In this document: piece by piece, positions 1 through 6,276 of the stretch | Layout of the letters: each line of letters opens with the position of its first letter | Position numbering within the stretch: the stretch's first letter is position 1 | Source: Eubacteriaceae bacterium UBA7485 | GTDB lineage: Bacteria; Bacillota; Clostridia; Eubacteriales; Eubacteriaceae | NCBI GenBank assembly: GCA_002478485.1 | Contig: DLOL01000070.1 | Span: forward strand, 3,007-14,006 | Direction: 5' to 3' | DNA: 11,000 nucleotides | Translations under genes and position numbers: made by a program | Notes under the pieces: model-generated | Database searches by the model: none | What the model saw: the letters and a program-made list of their open reading frames with translations, nothing else | What the model was told of the DNA's origin: nothing

Positions 1-747
1 TGGGATACTTCCGCCGTAGCCCTAGCGGCCGCTCTGAATTGTCCTTGCGAAATTTACACCGATGTGGACGGGATCTACGGCATCGACCCCAGAAAATATC
101 CGGAAGCAAAAAAGATCAATGTGATCAGCTGTGAGGAAATGCTTGAGATGGCCTCTCTCGGCGCCGGCGTCATGCATACTCGCGCCATCGAGCTTGGAAG
201 CAAGTACGGCATTGAAATTAGAGTTGCATCCAGCATGGAGGAGATTCCGGGTACTTCCATCAAAAACGAAACACCAGTCTCCGAACATCCGGTCACCGGG
301 CTCGCGGTCGAGGAAGGCGAAATGAGCGTGTCTTTATATAAAGTCAAATCGTCCATGCGTGCGGTGAGCGACCTTTTCTCGAGTGTCGCCGCTTCAAGCA
401 TCAATATCGATATGATCGCACAGACGCCTGAACGAGACGGGACGGTTAATATTTCATTCTCCGCCCCGAAAGATGATCTTCACGAACTCAAGGATGTGCT
501 TGGAGAATACAAAAAGATTCATCCTTATGAAAACCTGAACTTTGATAAGGATGTGGTCAAACTCTCGATTGTCGGCGCCGGCATGAAAAACCAGCCCGGT
601 GTCGCGCTGCGCTTTTTCAACGCCCTTCACCGAAACGGGATTCCTGTCCTGATGACGACCACGTCCGATATCCGCATCTCGTCGATTATCGGAAAAGATC
701 ACGCCGACGAGGCGGTTAACTGTGTTGCAAAGGAGTTTTCATTATGA
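1..747 (+). CDS. lysC: Aspartate kinase, C-terminal part (5' end outside window)
   Basis: Aspartate kinase phosphorylates L-aspartate with ATP, the first step toward lysine, threonine, methionine and diaminopimelate. The reading frame is open from base 1, so the gene enters from the left. Visible catalytic-domain motifs are DTSAVALAAAL at the start, then YTDVDGIYGIDPR (about residues 19-31 of the visible part) and EEMLEMASLGAGVMHTRA. Two ACT domains follow, about residues 107-175 and 185-248; the second carries the effector-site-like stretch MTTTSDIRIS. The residue before DTSAV is Trp, where I expect Ser (GGSDTTA) in this family; it is the first codon of the window. The stop overlaps the next start as ATGA, so the two genes are probably translationally coupled. 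An in-frame ATG at 322, just after a GAGGAAGG stretch at 310-317, could start a separate regulatory subunit, as known for Bacillus aspartokinase II. Effector type cannot be read from the sequence. Family assignment is secure. Confidence 0.95.
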   Translation, partial: WDTSAVALAAALNCPCEIYTDVDGIYGIDPRKYPEAKKINVISCEEMLEMASLGAGVMHTRAIELGSKYGIEIRVASSMEEIPGTSIKNETPVSEHPVTGLAVEEGEMSVSLYKVKSSMRAVSDLFSSVAASSINIDMIAQTPERDGTVNISFSAPKDDLHELKDVLGEYKKIHPYENLNFDKDVVKLSIVGAGMKNQPGVALRFFNALHRNGIPVLMTTTSDIRISSIIGKDHADEAVNCVAKEFSL

Positions 748-1259
748 GTCAGGCTGATCTTTTAAACAATATCTCTCCTGAGAATTACATGGAGGGTCAT
801 AGCATTGACTTTCTTGAAGTCGACCCCGATGTCATTATTCTATCGATCCAAAACGTTTTATATAAAACTGATCTGGTTGAGAGAATCCTGACTTTCTTTA
901 ACGACGAGGAAGTCAACGTCGATAATGTCGTTCAAACTGCTCCGGAAGGTGAGCGGTGTGACTATGCCTTTGTCGTCGATAAGAAAGACCTGCGTGTGGC
1001 TCAGCTTATCGCGGAACGGGTAACCGCAAGTGATCCGCACTACATCGCAACCGTCAGCGAAGACGTGACAAAAATGATTCTCTCAGGGATTGGCATGCGC
1101 ACCCAGTTCGGGGTTGCAGCCAAATTCTTTGAAGTGCTCTCCAAAGCGGATATCGATATCCGGATGGTTACCACATCGGAAATTCGTATCGCCGTTATCA
1201 TTCCGGATGAGCAGGCCAAACGGGCTGTAGCCGCCGTAAAAGAAGCTTTCAACCTTTAG
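744..1259 (+). CDS. Stand-alone tandem ACT-domain protein, aspartokinase regulatory-subunit paralogue
   Basis: This 171-residue protein has no kinase domain. After about 20 N-terminal residues it consists of two ACT modules: roughly 25-100 (starting near DVIILSIQNV) and 108-171 (TKMILSGIGMRTQFGVAAKFF, then MVTTSEIRIAVII). The second module parallels the C-terminus of the preceding aspartate kinase (IVGAGMKNQPGVALRFF and MTTTSDIRIS), which suggests duplication of the regulatory half. The ATG overlaps the kinase stop by 4 bp, and an AAAGGAG site lies at 729-735, giving a confident start and likely coupling. In aspartokinases the paired ACT domains bind lysine or threonine and inhibit the enzyme. 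A separately encoded copy could form a hetero-oligomer with the kinase or sense an amino acid itself; both are inferences. Its length is close to the free beta subunit of alpha2beta2 aspartokinases. A terminator follows 50 bp downstream. Confidence 0.88.
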   Translation: MSQADLLNNISPENYMEGHSIDFLEVDPDVIILSIQNVLYKTDLVERILTFFNDEEVNVDNVVQTAPEGERCDYAFVVDKKDLRVAQLIAERVTASDPHYIATVSEDVTKMILSGIGMRTQFGVAAKFFEVLSKADIDIRMVTTSEIRIAVIIPDEQAKRAVAAVKEAFNL

Positions 1260-1308
1260 GTTGAATCCTCTACCATACACGGTTTTTAGAAAATTGTGGT
1301 ATAAATAT

Positions 1309-1338
1309 AGAGATAGGCTTTAGGCTTATCTCTTTTTT
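1309..1338 (+). terminator. Intrinsic terminator of the aspartokinase operon
   Basis: A 10-bp stem (AGAGATAGGC at 1309-1318 with GCTTATCTCT at 1324-1333, one G-T wobble) closes a 5-base loop and is followed by a run of T to 1338. It lies 50 bp after the ACT-protein stop. Confidence 0.85.
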
Positions 1339-1401
1339 ACTTTACGGCAGACGTTTTTACGTCCCAAAATTTCTGCTGAAAGCGAAAGTTAGGAGAAGAA
1401 T

Positions 1402-2559
1402 TTGAGAGAAAATTTTTCCGTTAAAGGAAACATCAATCAATGGCTCAAAATCTCTATTGAAGCGCTGAAACAAACCGGTGCTCTCAAGATCACGCAGGAT
1501 CCTAAGTATGCCCGGCTCATGGGAGATTTCCCAAACGGAGCCTATTTACTATTAAATATGAGAAGAAAGGAAAACAACCGTCTTCTTCTCGAATTCGATG
1601 CCTCTGACCAACAGGTCATCGACGATTTTAAAAGCTGCGCGGCGCGTATCTTCAAAGAAAGGCTCCAGGCCGAACAGCTGATGCGGGATAGAAGAATTGT
1701 GCAGGACAGCGAAAAACGCGCCAAGAGCTTAGAGCGCGCCGTATCCGCGCCTTCCGCCCTTCAAAGCAGTGAAAGGCAGCCCACCAGAACTCTCTCGCCC
1801 ACAAGGAATCCCGTCTCTTCAGTCAGCGACGATACACGGGATATTACACATACTAGATCGGCGGTAGCGGTTAAGGATAAAGCTCTGCTTTCAAACGCGC
1901 GGGCTTCAAAACCGGTCACAACCGCACCCTCCACGAGCGTTGCTGCTCCCACAACTGCTGCTTCCCCACAACGCCTGCCCGGAGCCCCGGCTAGATCAGG
2001 CATGAAGAGAAGAAGTGATCTCTCTGATGAATTTATCGGAAAACGGGAAATGGCTGATGAGAAGAGTTTTACCCAAATGTACCAGCCCGACGAAAACGAC
2101 TTTATCGAGCAAACACAATATCTTGATACAAGCAACACCAAATCAAAAGGCTTTCTTGATCCTTCCGGAGATAAGACCGGCATCCTGATTGAAAAATTCA
2201 ACAAGTACTGCAACCAGATGTGGCTGATTTGGCTTTTCCTGATTCTCTGTCCGCCGATTGGTCTTTTCCTTCTTTGGTACTTTAAGCGTATGAAGATTGT
2301 CAACCGCATTATCACCTCGATTGTCATCTTTTTATACATGATTATTATCTGGTTTTCTTTCCTTGGATTTGATACTGGTTTTAATAAACAGCTGATTCAA
2401 GCGTGGTACAATGATGCAAGAGCTCAGGTTACGAGGTTCTTTAATTCCTCAACAGGCGGCTCCACAGTCAAACCGACAGACAGAAACAGTACCGATGAAG
2501 CGTCAGCGGGAACGTTCCGTTATGCTTACAACGGTCAGAATTTCACGATAAAACTTTAA
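1402..2559 (+). CDS. Hypothetical two-helix membrane protein with long disordered linker
   Basis: I do not recognise this 385-residue protein. The start is TTG, supported by AGGAG at 1391-1395 six bases upstream. Three parts are visible. Residues 1-110 are a mixed, probably folded domain with an amphipathic charged helix near its end (FKERLQAEQLMRDRR). Residues about 111-205 are rich in Ser, Thr, Ala, Pro and Arg and look disordered; 206-265 are acidic and polar. Two hydrophobic stretches follow, about 274-294 (WLIWLFLILCPPIGLFLLWY) and 301-322, separated by the short basic turn FKRMK, so this is probably a hairpin in the membrane. The last 60 residues are Ser/Thr/Asn-rich and end FRYAYNGQNFTIKL. 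There is no N-terminal signal peptide. The basic turn suggests a cytoplasmic loop, which would put both termini outside; this is uncertain. No terminator separates it from the next gene, so they may be co-transcribed. Function unknown. Confidence 0.8.
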   Translation: MRENFSVKGNINQWLKISIEALKQTGALKITQDPKYARLMGDFPNGAYLLLNMRRKENNRLLLEFDASDQQVIDDFKSCAARIFKERLQAEQLMRDRRIVQDSEKRAKSLERAVSAPSALQSSERQPTRTLSPTRNPVSSVSDDTRDITHTRSAVAVKDKALLSNARASKPVTTAPSTSVAAPTTAASPQRLPGAPARSGMKRRSDLSDEFIGKREMADEKSFTQMYQPDENDFIEQTQYLDTSNTKSKGFLDPSGDKTGILIEKFNKYCNQMWLIWLFLILCPPIGLFLLWYFKRMKIVNRIITSIVIFLYMIIIWFSFLGFDTGFNKQLIQAWYNDARAQVTRFFNSSTGGSTVKPTDRNSTDEASAGTFRYAYNGQNFTIKL

Positions 2560-2640
2560 TTTTCTCAATGGTGGAATAGCCTGATGGGTATGAATTCATT
2601 TACAGGCTTGAGAATTACGGATGAATACGAGGTGAATGCC

Positions 2641-2961
2641 GTGAGACATGAATATCAAAAGCTCGTCAGAGATCGTGTGCCTGAAATCATTAAGGCAAGC
2701 GGAAGAAACTGTGATTATCGCACCCTCTCAAATGCAGAAGTTCTACTGGCTCTGCAAGACAAGCTCTTAGAAAAAGCGAATAATTTTGCTAAAAACCCGA
2801 CAGAAGAAGAAATCAGTGACATTATGGAATTGATGGACGCAATTGTCGACAAGTTCGGCTTTGAACAGATGCATATCGACTATTTGAAGCTCAAGAACCG
2901 TCAGGCCAAAGGCGGATATCAAAACAATACCTATCTGATCTTCATTGAAGACGAACAATAA
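2641..2961 (+). CDS. MazG-like / PRA-PH superfamily small protein
   Basis: The 106-residue product begins with the pattern YQKLVRDRVPEII typical of short proteins in the phosphoribosyl-ATP pyrophosphohydrolase/MazG superfamily (COG4997-like), which are all-alpha and hydrolyse nucleoside triphosphates or related substrates through Mg-binding acidic residues. The expected first acidic pair lies in KLLEKANNF: E44 is present but the next positions are K, A, N, N, where I expect further Glu. The second pair is intact (E57-x-x-D60 in EEEISDIMELMD). The active site therefore looks partly degenerate. I chose the GTG at 2641 because GAGGTGA at 2629-2635 is a strong SD and the family usually starts at this point. 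An in-frame ATG at 2584 would add 19 residues of unrelated sequence behind only a weak GGTGG. It lies 81 bp after the membrane-protein gene and ends at a strong terminator. Substrate unknown. Confidence 0.78.
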   Translation: MRHEYQKLVRDRVPEIIKASGRNCDYRTLSNAEVLLALQDKLLEKANNFAKNPTEEEISDIMELMDAIVDKFGFEQMHIDYLKLKNRQAKGGYQNNTYLIFIEDEQ

Positions 2962-2973
2962 TTTTAAACAATT

Positions 2974-3009
2974 GCCTGCGGGTTTTCTCGACCTGCAGGC
3001 TTATTTTTT
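2974..3009 (+). terminator. Intrinsic terminator after the MazG-like gene
   Basis: GCCTGCGGGT (2974-2983) pairs with ACCTGCAGGC (2991-3000) over 10 bp with one G-T wobble, loop TTTCTCG, followed by TTATTTTTT. It lies 12 bp after the stop. Confidence 0.92.
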
Positions 3010-3062
3010 AAGCTTTTCGAATTATAATTCAATTGAATCATTTTTTGTGAGATAATAAATAA

Positions 3063-3213
3063 GATGTCAAATATCATTTCAAGACGGAGTATTATACCCA
3101 ATATCTTGACATATAATTCGACACTTTTTACTAATTTTTATATTAAAATTTGTCCGGTTTACTCTTTTTTTCTTGACATATTTCCACTATAATAGTGATG
3201 TCAATAAATGTCA
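3063..3213 (+). repeat. AT-rich repeat region resembling an IS21-type left end
   Basis: The stretch between the terminator at 3009 and the gene at 3270 holds no ORF but is full of copies of one motif. TCTTGACATAT occurs exactly twice (3104-3114 and 3171-3181, 67 bp apart). GATGTCAA occurs at 3063-3070 and 3197-3204 and is nearly the reverse complement of the first motif. Shorter echoes are TTCGACAC at 3117-3124 and TGTCCGG at 3151-3157. IS21-family elements carry several copies of a transposase-binding repeat inside each end, with istA just downstream, and the following gene resembles the IstA N-terminus. I therefore read this as a remnant or co-opted IS21-like end. No target-site duplication or matching right end is visible. 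Confidence 0.5.
3173..3204 (+). promoter_or_regulatory. Palindromic operator-like site around a TATAAT box
   Basis: CACTATAATAGTG (3185-3197) is a perfect 13-bp palindrome containing the -10-like TATAAT at 3188-3193. It is nested in an outer inverted repeat, TTGACAT (3173-3179) with ATGTCAA (3198-3204). The TTGACA is only 9 bp from the TATAAT, so the two cannot work together as -35 and -10; upstream of the correct spacing there is only a T-run. A protein bound here would block a promoter at the TATAAT. Autoregulation by the downstream HTH protein is possible but inferred. Confidence 0.45.
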
Positions 3214-3269
3214 TATATAAATGGTTTTTTTAAATAACATTTGCAGTCGTTACAGAAAAGGATTATGTG

Positions 3270-3608
3270 ATGCTAGATGCTGAGATGCAAGTTTTAATCA
3301 GAGCCCTTGCTCATAACTTGAACTACTCGCAAACCCAGATCGCGCAATTCACGGGTGTCTCTCTTCCAACGGTCAGAAAATATTTAAAAAAAGACAAGAT
3401 CGAGGCCAGTGCGAAAAAAAGAAAACGTACCTGCATTGTGGAAAAGCAGGGTTTTCATCATCGCGTACATGAATGGATAGCGAGCAAGGAGCAGGGAGCA
3501 GAAAAGTCTACTGTTTTAGATTTATACGAAGAGTTGAAAGATTCCGGTTACACGGGATCCTATGAAACACTGGCTCGCTACATACGGTCTCAAAGCGTAC
3601 CAGAATGA
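3270..3608 (+). CDS. Orphan HTH protein matching the N-terminal DNA-binding region of IS21 transposase IstA
   Basis: The 112-residue product starts with a helix-turn-helix, about residues 14-40 (NYSQTQIAQFTGVSLPTVRKYLK). A basic linker follows (KKRKRT). A second region, about 62-108, carries TVLDLYEELKDSGYTGSYETLARYIRS, matching the second DNA-binding domain of IS21-type IstA proteins (pattern RIYEELKEEGYTGSYSTVRRYVR). Full IstA proteins are about 400-500 residues with a DDE integrase core. Nothing of that core is present, and no IstB gene follows. The stop is followed within 4 bases by a perfect terminator, so the gene looks complete in itself rather than freshly cut. ATG at 3270 is preferred (AAAAGG at 3256-3261, 8 bases upstream) over the GTG at 3267. 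It could be a decayed transposase fragment or a repressor that kept the element's binding sites upstream. I consider both open. Confidence 0.72.
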   Translation: MLDAEMQVLIRALAHNLNYSQTQIAQFTGVSLPTVRKYLKKDKIEASAKKRKRTCIVEKQGFHHRVHEWIASKEQGAEKSTVLDLYEELKDSGYTGSYETLARYIRSQSVPE

Positions 3609-3611
3609 ACC

Positions 3612-3636
3612 AACCGCAGGAAACTGCGGTTTTTTT
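3612..3636 (+). terminator. Intrinsic terminator of the IstA-like HTH gene
   Basis: AACCGCAG (3612-3619) and CTGCGGTT (3624-3631) pair perfectly across a GAAA tetraloop, followed by T to 3636. It starts 3 bases after the stop and points toward the converging rnhB. Confidence 0.94.
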
Positions 3637-3646
3637 ATGCCTTCAT

Positions 3647-3672
3647 AAAAAAAGTGCGGCTCATAGCCGCAC
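3647..3672 (-). terminator. Intrinsic terminator of the ylxM-rnhB cluster
   Basis: On the - strand GTGCGGC (3672-3666), loop TATGA, GCCGCAC (3660-3654), then a run of seven T (3653-3647). The hairpin contains the last codons and the TGA stop of rnhB. Only 10 bp separate it from the opposing terminator. Confidence 0.92.
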
Positions 3673-4440
3673 AAAATTTTTGCAGAAACTTTTTCGATGG
3701 ATCGGCGTGAGCCCGTATTTTTCGATTGCCTCGATATGCTCTTTTGTTCCGTATCCCATATTTTTATCAAATCCGTACTGCGGATATAATTTCGCCTGCT
3801 CTCTCATATAATCGTCTCTGAACTCTTTTGCCAGGATGCTGGCAGCTGCAATCGAATAGCATTTGGCATCGCCATGAACTACCGCTTTAACCGGTATCTC
3901 AGTGTTCAGCTCCACCGCGTCAATCAGAAGAAGATCGGGCTGCGGAGTCAGGCGCGCGGCCGCTGAAACCATGGCGTGTTTCGTCGCATTAAGAATATTC
4001 ATCTCGTCAATGTGCTCGGGACTGATCATTCCAAACGCGTAGCTGATCGCTTCCTGTTTAATCTTCTCTGCGATTCTCTCTCTTTTTCCGTGATTAAGCT
4101 TTTTGGAGTCATCCACGTAGAGAATGCTTGAATCATCAGGAAGAATAACCGCGCATGTTACGACCGGGCCGGCAAGAGGCCCCCTTCCGACTTCATCAAT
4201 TCCGGCAATCAGAGAAAATCCCTGCTCTCTCAGTTTCCGTTCCATGGACTGCATCTCTTGAATCCTGACCTTCTCCCGATCATCATGCTCTATTTTTTTC
4301 TCAATGGTCTGAGCATATTTTCTCACGGTCGCTCTGCCGTCTTCTTTGAGTTGAGAAACAAACGTCAAAAGCGCTTCTCTGTCCTTTGGAAGGGTCATAG
4401 CCTTAATCTGGGCTACAAGTTTGTCTTGAAAAGGTCCCAT
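3661..4440 (-). CDS. rnhB: Ribonuclease HII
   Basis: RNase HII cleaves the RNA strand of RNA-DNA hybrids and nicks 5' of single ribonucleotides in DNA, starting ribonucleotide excision repair. The 259-residue protein carries AGIDEVGRGPLAGPVV (79-94) with catalytic D82 and E83, LLIDA with D174, and GDAKCYSIAAASILAKEFRD with D191, giving the full four-acid active site. About 75 residues precede the catalytic domain (including MERKLREQGF at 66-75), an N-terminal extension like that of Bacillus RnhB rather than the short proteobacterial form. The ATG overlaps the rbgA stop by one base (TAATG), so translation is probably coupled. The 3' end is embedded in the cluster terminator. Assignment is secure. 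Confidence 0.97.
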   Translation of the reverse strand: MGPFQDKLVAQIKAMTLPKDREALLTFVSQLKEDGRATVRKYAQTIEKKIEHDDREKVRIQEMQSMERKLREQGFSLIAGIDEVGRGPLAGPVVTCAVILPDDSSILYVDDSKKLNHGKRERIAEKIKQEAISYAFGMISPEHIDEMNILNATKHAMVSAAARLTPQPDLLLIDAVELNTEIPVKAVVHGDAKCYSIAAASILAKEFRDDYMREQAKLYPQYGFDKNMGYGTKEHIEAIEKYGLTPIHRKSFCKNFVRL

Positions 4441-5285
4441 TATTGCTGATCTGCCTTATCCACAGTCACCCGGCCGATTCGGCCGTTTTTGAAATCATTC
4501 AAAAGAAGTTCTGAAGTCCTCAGATAGTCGTATTCTCCGCCCTTTTTCATGAGCTTTCGGCTTTCAGCGATCTGTTCAAAAGCCATCCAGGCCGGCTGAT
4601 CAGGATCGAGTTCAATATTATACGTCTCTTCAAGCATTTCCGGATAGTTTTCCACCAGATAGCGGATTAAGTCACCTGCGATATTCTCTTTTTCAAATAT
4701 CGTATCTTTAATCGAACCGATCCACGCAAGATGCTCTCCAATGGTTTGATCTTCAAACTTTGGCCACAAGATACCCGGGGTGTCCAGAAGCATGATATCT
4801 TCCGGAGCCTGCAGCCACTGCTGCCCCTTTGTTACGCCCGGTTTATTTCCGATCTGCGCTTTCTTTTTTCCAACAAGCGAATTGATGATCGTACTTTTGC
4901 CGACATTGGGTATTCCTGCAATCAAACATCTCAGCTCGACTTTTTCTTTCGGATTTAGACTTCTGATCACATTGATGAGTTTCTTCCGGCCCGACTGATC
5001 CGTGGCGGTATAGGCAATAACCGCATCCGCCCCTTCCTTGAGAAAATAATTCTTCCATTTCTCGGTTTCTTTCGGATCGGCCAAGTCCGCCTTATTCAAG
5101 ATCACGACATGCTGCTTATGATTCAGATAATTTTGAATTTCCGGATTTCTGCTGGCAAGCGGGACGCGCGCATCAAGCACCTCGACAACCGTATCGATGA
5201 GCTTCAGCTTCTCGCGGATCTGCCTGTCCGCTTTTTTCATATGACCGGGATACCACTGAATAACCTTTTCCTGTACGCCTGACAC
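4440..5285 (-). CDS. rbgA: Ribosome biogenesis GTPase RbgA (YlqF)
   Basis: RbgA is a circularly permuted GTPase acting late in 50S subunit assembly. The permuted motif order is visible in the 281 residues: G4 NKAD at 64-67 comes before G1 GIPNVGKST at 124-132, G2 around T152 (KPGVTKGQQW) and G3 DTPG at 168-171. The N-terminal WYPGHMKKA (11-19) and the VVEVLDARVPLASRNPEI region are family hallmarks. The C-terminal 110 residues are the helical RNA-binding ANTAR-like domain. The start is GTG at 5285-5283, fixed by GGAGGAGA (5296-5289), a strong SD that directly follows the lepB stop. It lies between lepB and rnhB, as in many Firmicutes. Confidence 0.97.
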   Translation of the reverse strand: MSGVQEKVIQWYPGHMKKADRQIREKLKLIDTVVEVLDARVPLASRNPEIQNYLNHKQHVVILNKADLADPKETEKWKNYFLKEGADAVIAYTATDQSGRKKLINVIRSLNPKEKVELRCLIAGIPNVGKSTIINSLVGKKKAQIGNKPGVTKGQQWLQAPEDIMLLDTPGILWPKFEDQTIGEHLAWIGSIKDTIFEKENIAGDLIRYLVENYPEMLEETYNIELDPDQPAWMAFEQIAESRKLMKKGGEYDYLRTSELLLNDFKNGRIGRVTVDKADQQ

Positions 5286-5296
5286 GCGTCTCCTCC

Positions 5297-5833
5297 TTAG
5301 TTATAAACGCTTCCCCACTCGCTGAACGGGAAAATACGAAAAACAACTTTCCCGTCAATTCTGTCACGTTCCACAAATCCCAGACTTGCAAAGCGTGAAT
5401 CGGAAGAATGATTTCGATTATCCCCCAAGACAAAATAAGATCCTTCCGGAACCGTTACTTCATCAAAATCAGGATAATCTTCGTTATTAATATATGTTTC
5501 GACAAGCGGCTCGCCATTGCGGTAGACGACATTATCCTTGATCGAAATCGTGTCACCGCCTTTTCCAATAATGCGTTTGACGTATTCCGTCGACTGGTCA
5601 AAGGACAAAATCACGATATCGCCATATTCCGGATCACCCAAACGGTAGCCGATCTTATTCACAATGACTCTATTGTTGTTCTGCAGGGTCGGATACATAC
5701 TTGATCCATCCACCCGGACGAAATCAAACAGAAAAAATTTGATGCCGAATGCAATCAGAACAGCGATAATTACAGCCTGAATCCACTCTCTGGCTTCGCT
5801 CTTTTCCGAGCGTGCCTCACTTCCTTTTATCAT
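5297..5833 (-). CDS. lepB: Signal peptidase I
   Basis: Type I signal peptidase removes signal peptides from secreted proteins on the outer face of the cytoplasmic membrane. The 178-residue protein has one N-terminal membrane anchor, about residues 17-36 (WIQAVIIAVLIAFGIKFFLF), and the short Gram-positive SipS-like architecture. The nucleophile is S45 in DGSSMYPTL and the general base is K86 in EYVKRIIGKGGD. The conserved box GDNRNHSSDSR lies at 137-147. The start is ATG with GGAGGG at 5843-5838. A terminator stands between rplS and this gene, so it may be expressed partly apart from the ribosomal genes, although I see no convincing promoter in 5834-5885. With ffh in the same cluster, both targeting and processing of exported proteins are encoded together. 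Confidence 0.97.
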   Translation of the reverse strand: MIKGSEARSEKSEAREWIQAVIIAVLIAFGIKFFLFDFVRVDGSSMYPTLQNNNRVIVNKIGYRLGDPEYGDIVILSFDQSTEYVKRIIGKGGDTISIKDNVVYRNGEPLVETYINNEDYPDFDEVTVPEGSYFVLGDNRNHSSDSRFASLGFVERDRIDGKVVFRIFPFSEWGSVYN

Positions 5834-5885
5834 ACGCCCTCCAGCGAAAATTTGTTTGAAGTCTTCTGTTAATAGCTCTTTATAG

Positions 5886-5914
5886 AAAAAAAGAGGATCC
5901 TTCTGATCCTCTTT
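5886..5914 (-). terminator. Intrinsic terminator between rplS and lepB
   Basis: On the - strand AAAGAGGATC (5914-5905) pairs perfectly with GATCCTCTTT (5899-5890) across a 5-base loop AGAAG, followed by T to 5886. It lies 11 bp after the rplS stop, inside an otherwise continuous gene cluster. Confidence 0.92.
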
Positions 5915-5925
5915 GAACTGAGCAC

Positions 5926-6276
5926 TTAGACTCTTTTCTTTTCCTTAACCTTAGCCGCTTTACCGACTCTGTCTCTGAGGTAGTTGAGCTTCGCGCGGCG
6001 AACTTTACCCTGACGGACAACTGTGACGTTTTCGATTTTTGGTGAGTGAATCGGGAAGGTTCTTTCAACACCAATACCATTCGAGATCTTTCTAACGGTA
6101 AAGGTCTTTCTTGCTCCTGTACCCTGGATCTTCAGGACAGTTCCTTCAAATACCTGAATACGTTCTCTTTTTCCTTCGATAACACGCACGTCTACTTTTA
6201 CGGTGTCGCCGACGTGAAACTCCGGAACAACAGCCTTAAGCTGTTTATCTTCAATCTTTTTAATCTTTTCGTTCAT
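5926..6276 (-). CDS. rplS: 50S ribosomal protein L19
   Basis: L19 sits at the interface of the 50S and 30S subunits. The 116-residue length is usual, and [28 protein letters not shown] and [18 protein letters not shown] are the family's conserved blocks. The C-terminus is basic ([20 protein letters not shown]). The start ATG has AGGAG at 6288-6284 upstream; an overlapping out-of-frame ATG four bases earlier is ignored. It follows trmD after a 117-bp untranslated gap, the largest within the cluster, which may hold a leader structure. A strong terminator follows immediately. Confidence 0.98.
   Translation of the reverse strand: MNEKIKKIEDKQLKAVVPEFHVGDTVKVDVRVIEGKRERIQVFEGTVLKIQGTGARKTFTVRKISNGIGVERTFPIHSPKIENVTVVRQGKVRRAKLNYLRDRVGKAAKVKEKKRV

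Noticed and set aside
1297..1305. TGG-TATAAA extended -10-like element before the 1309-1338 hairpin
   Set aside because: No acceptable -35, and a start here would run straight into the terminator hairpin. More likely AT-rich chance sequence.
1350..1363. Small hairpin GACGT-TTTT-ACGTC upstream of the membrane-protein gene
   Set aside because: Only five base pairs with no T-tract; no basis to call it a terminator or riboswitch.
1761..2339. 192-codon open frame on the - strand opposite the two-helix membrane protein gene
   Set aside because: It lies wholly inside the + strand gene, which has an SD, membrane helices and sensible composition. The antisense product has no recognisable domain and its start lacks an SD.
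3106..3117. TTGACA directly abutting TATAAT (3106-3117), and TTGACA 9 bp from TATAAT at 3173-3193, as promoters
   Set aside because: Spacing of 0 and 9 bp is incompatible with a sigma-A promoter. The copies are better explained as repeats of one motif.
3605..3811. 68-codon open frame on the + strand overlapping the 3' end of rnhB
   Set aside because: It crosses both terminator hairpins and is antisense to conserved RNase HII residues; no family match.
5834..5885. TATAAA-like box upstream of lepB as a dedicated promoter
   Set aside because: No -35 hexamer at a usable distance; the T-rich sequence belongs to the preceding terminator.
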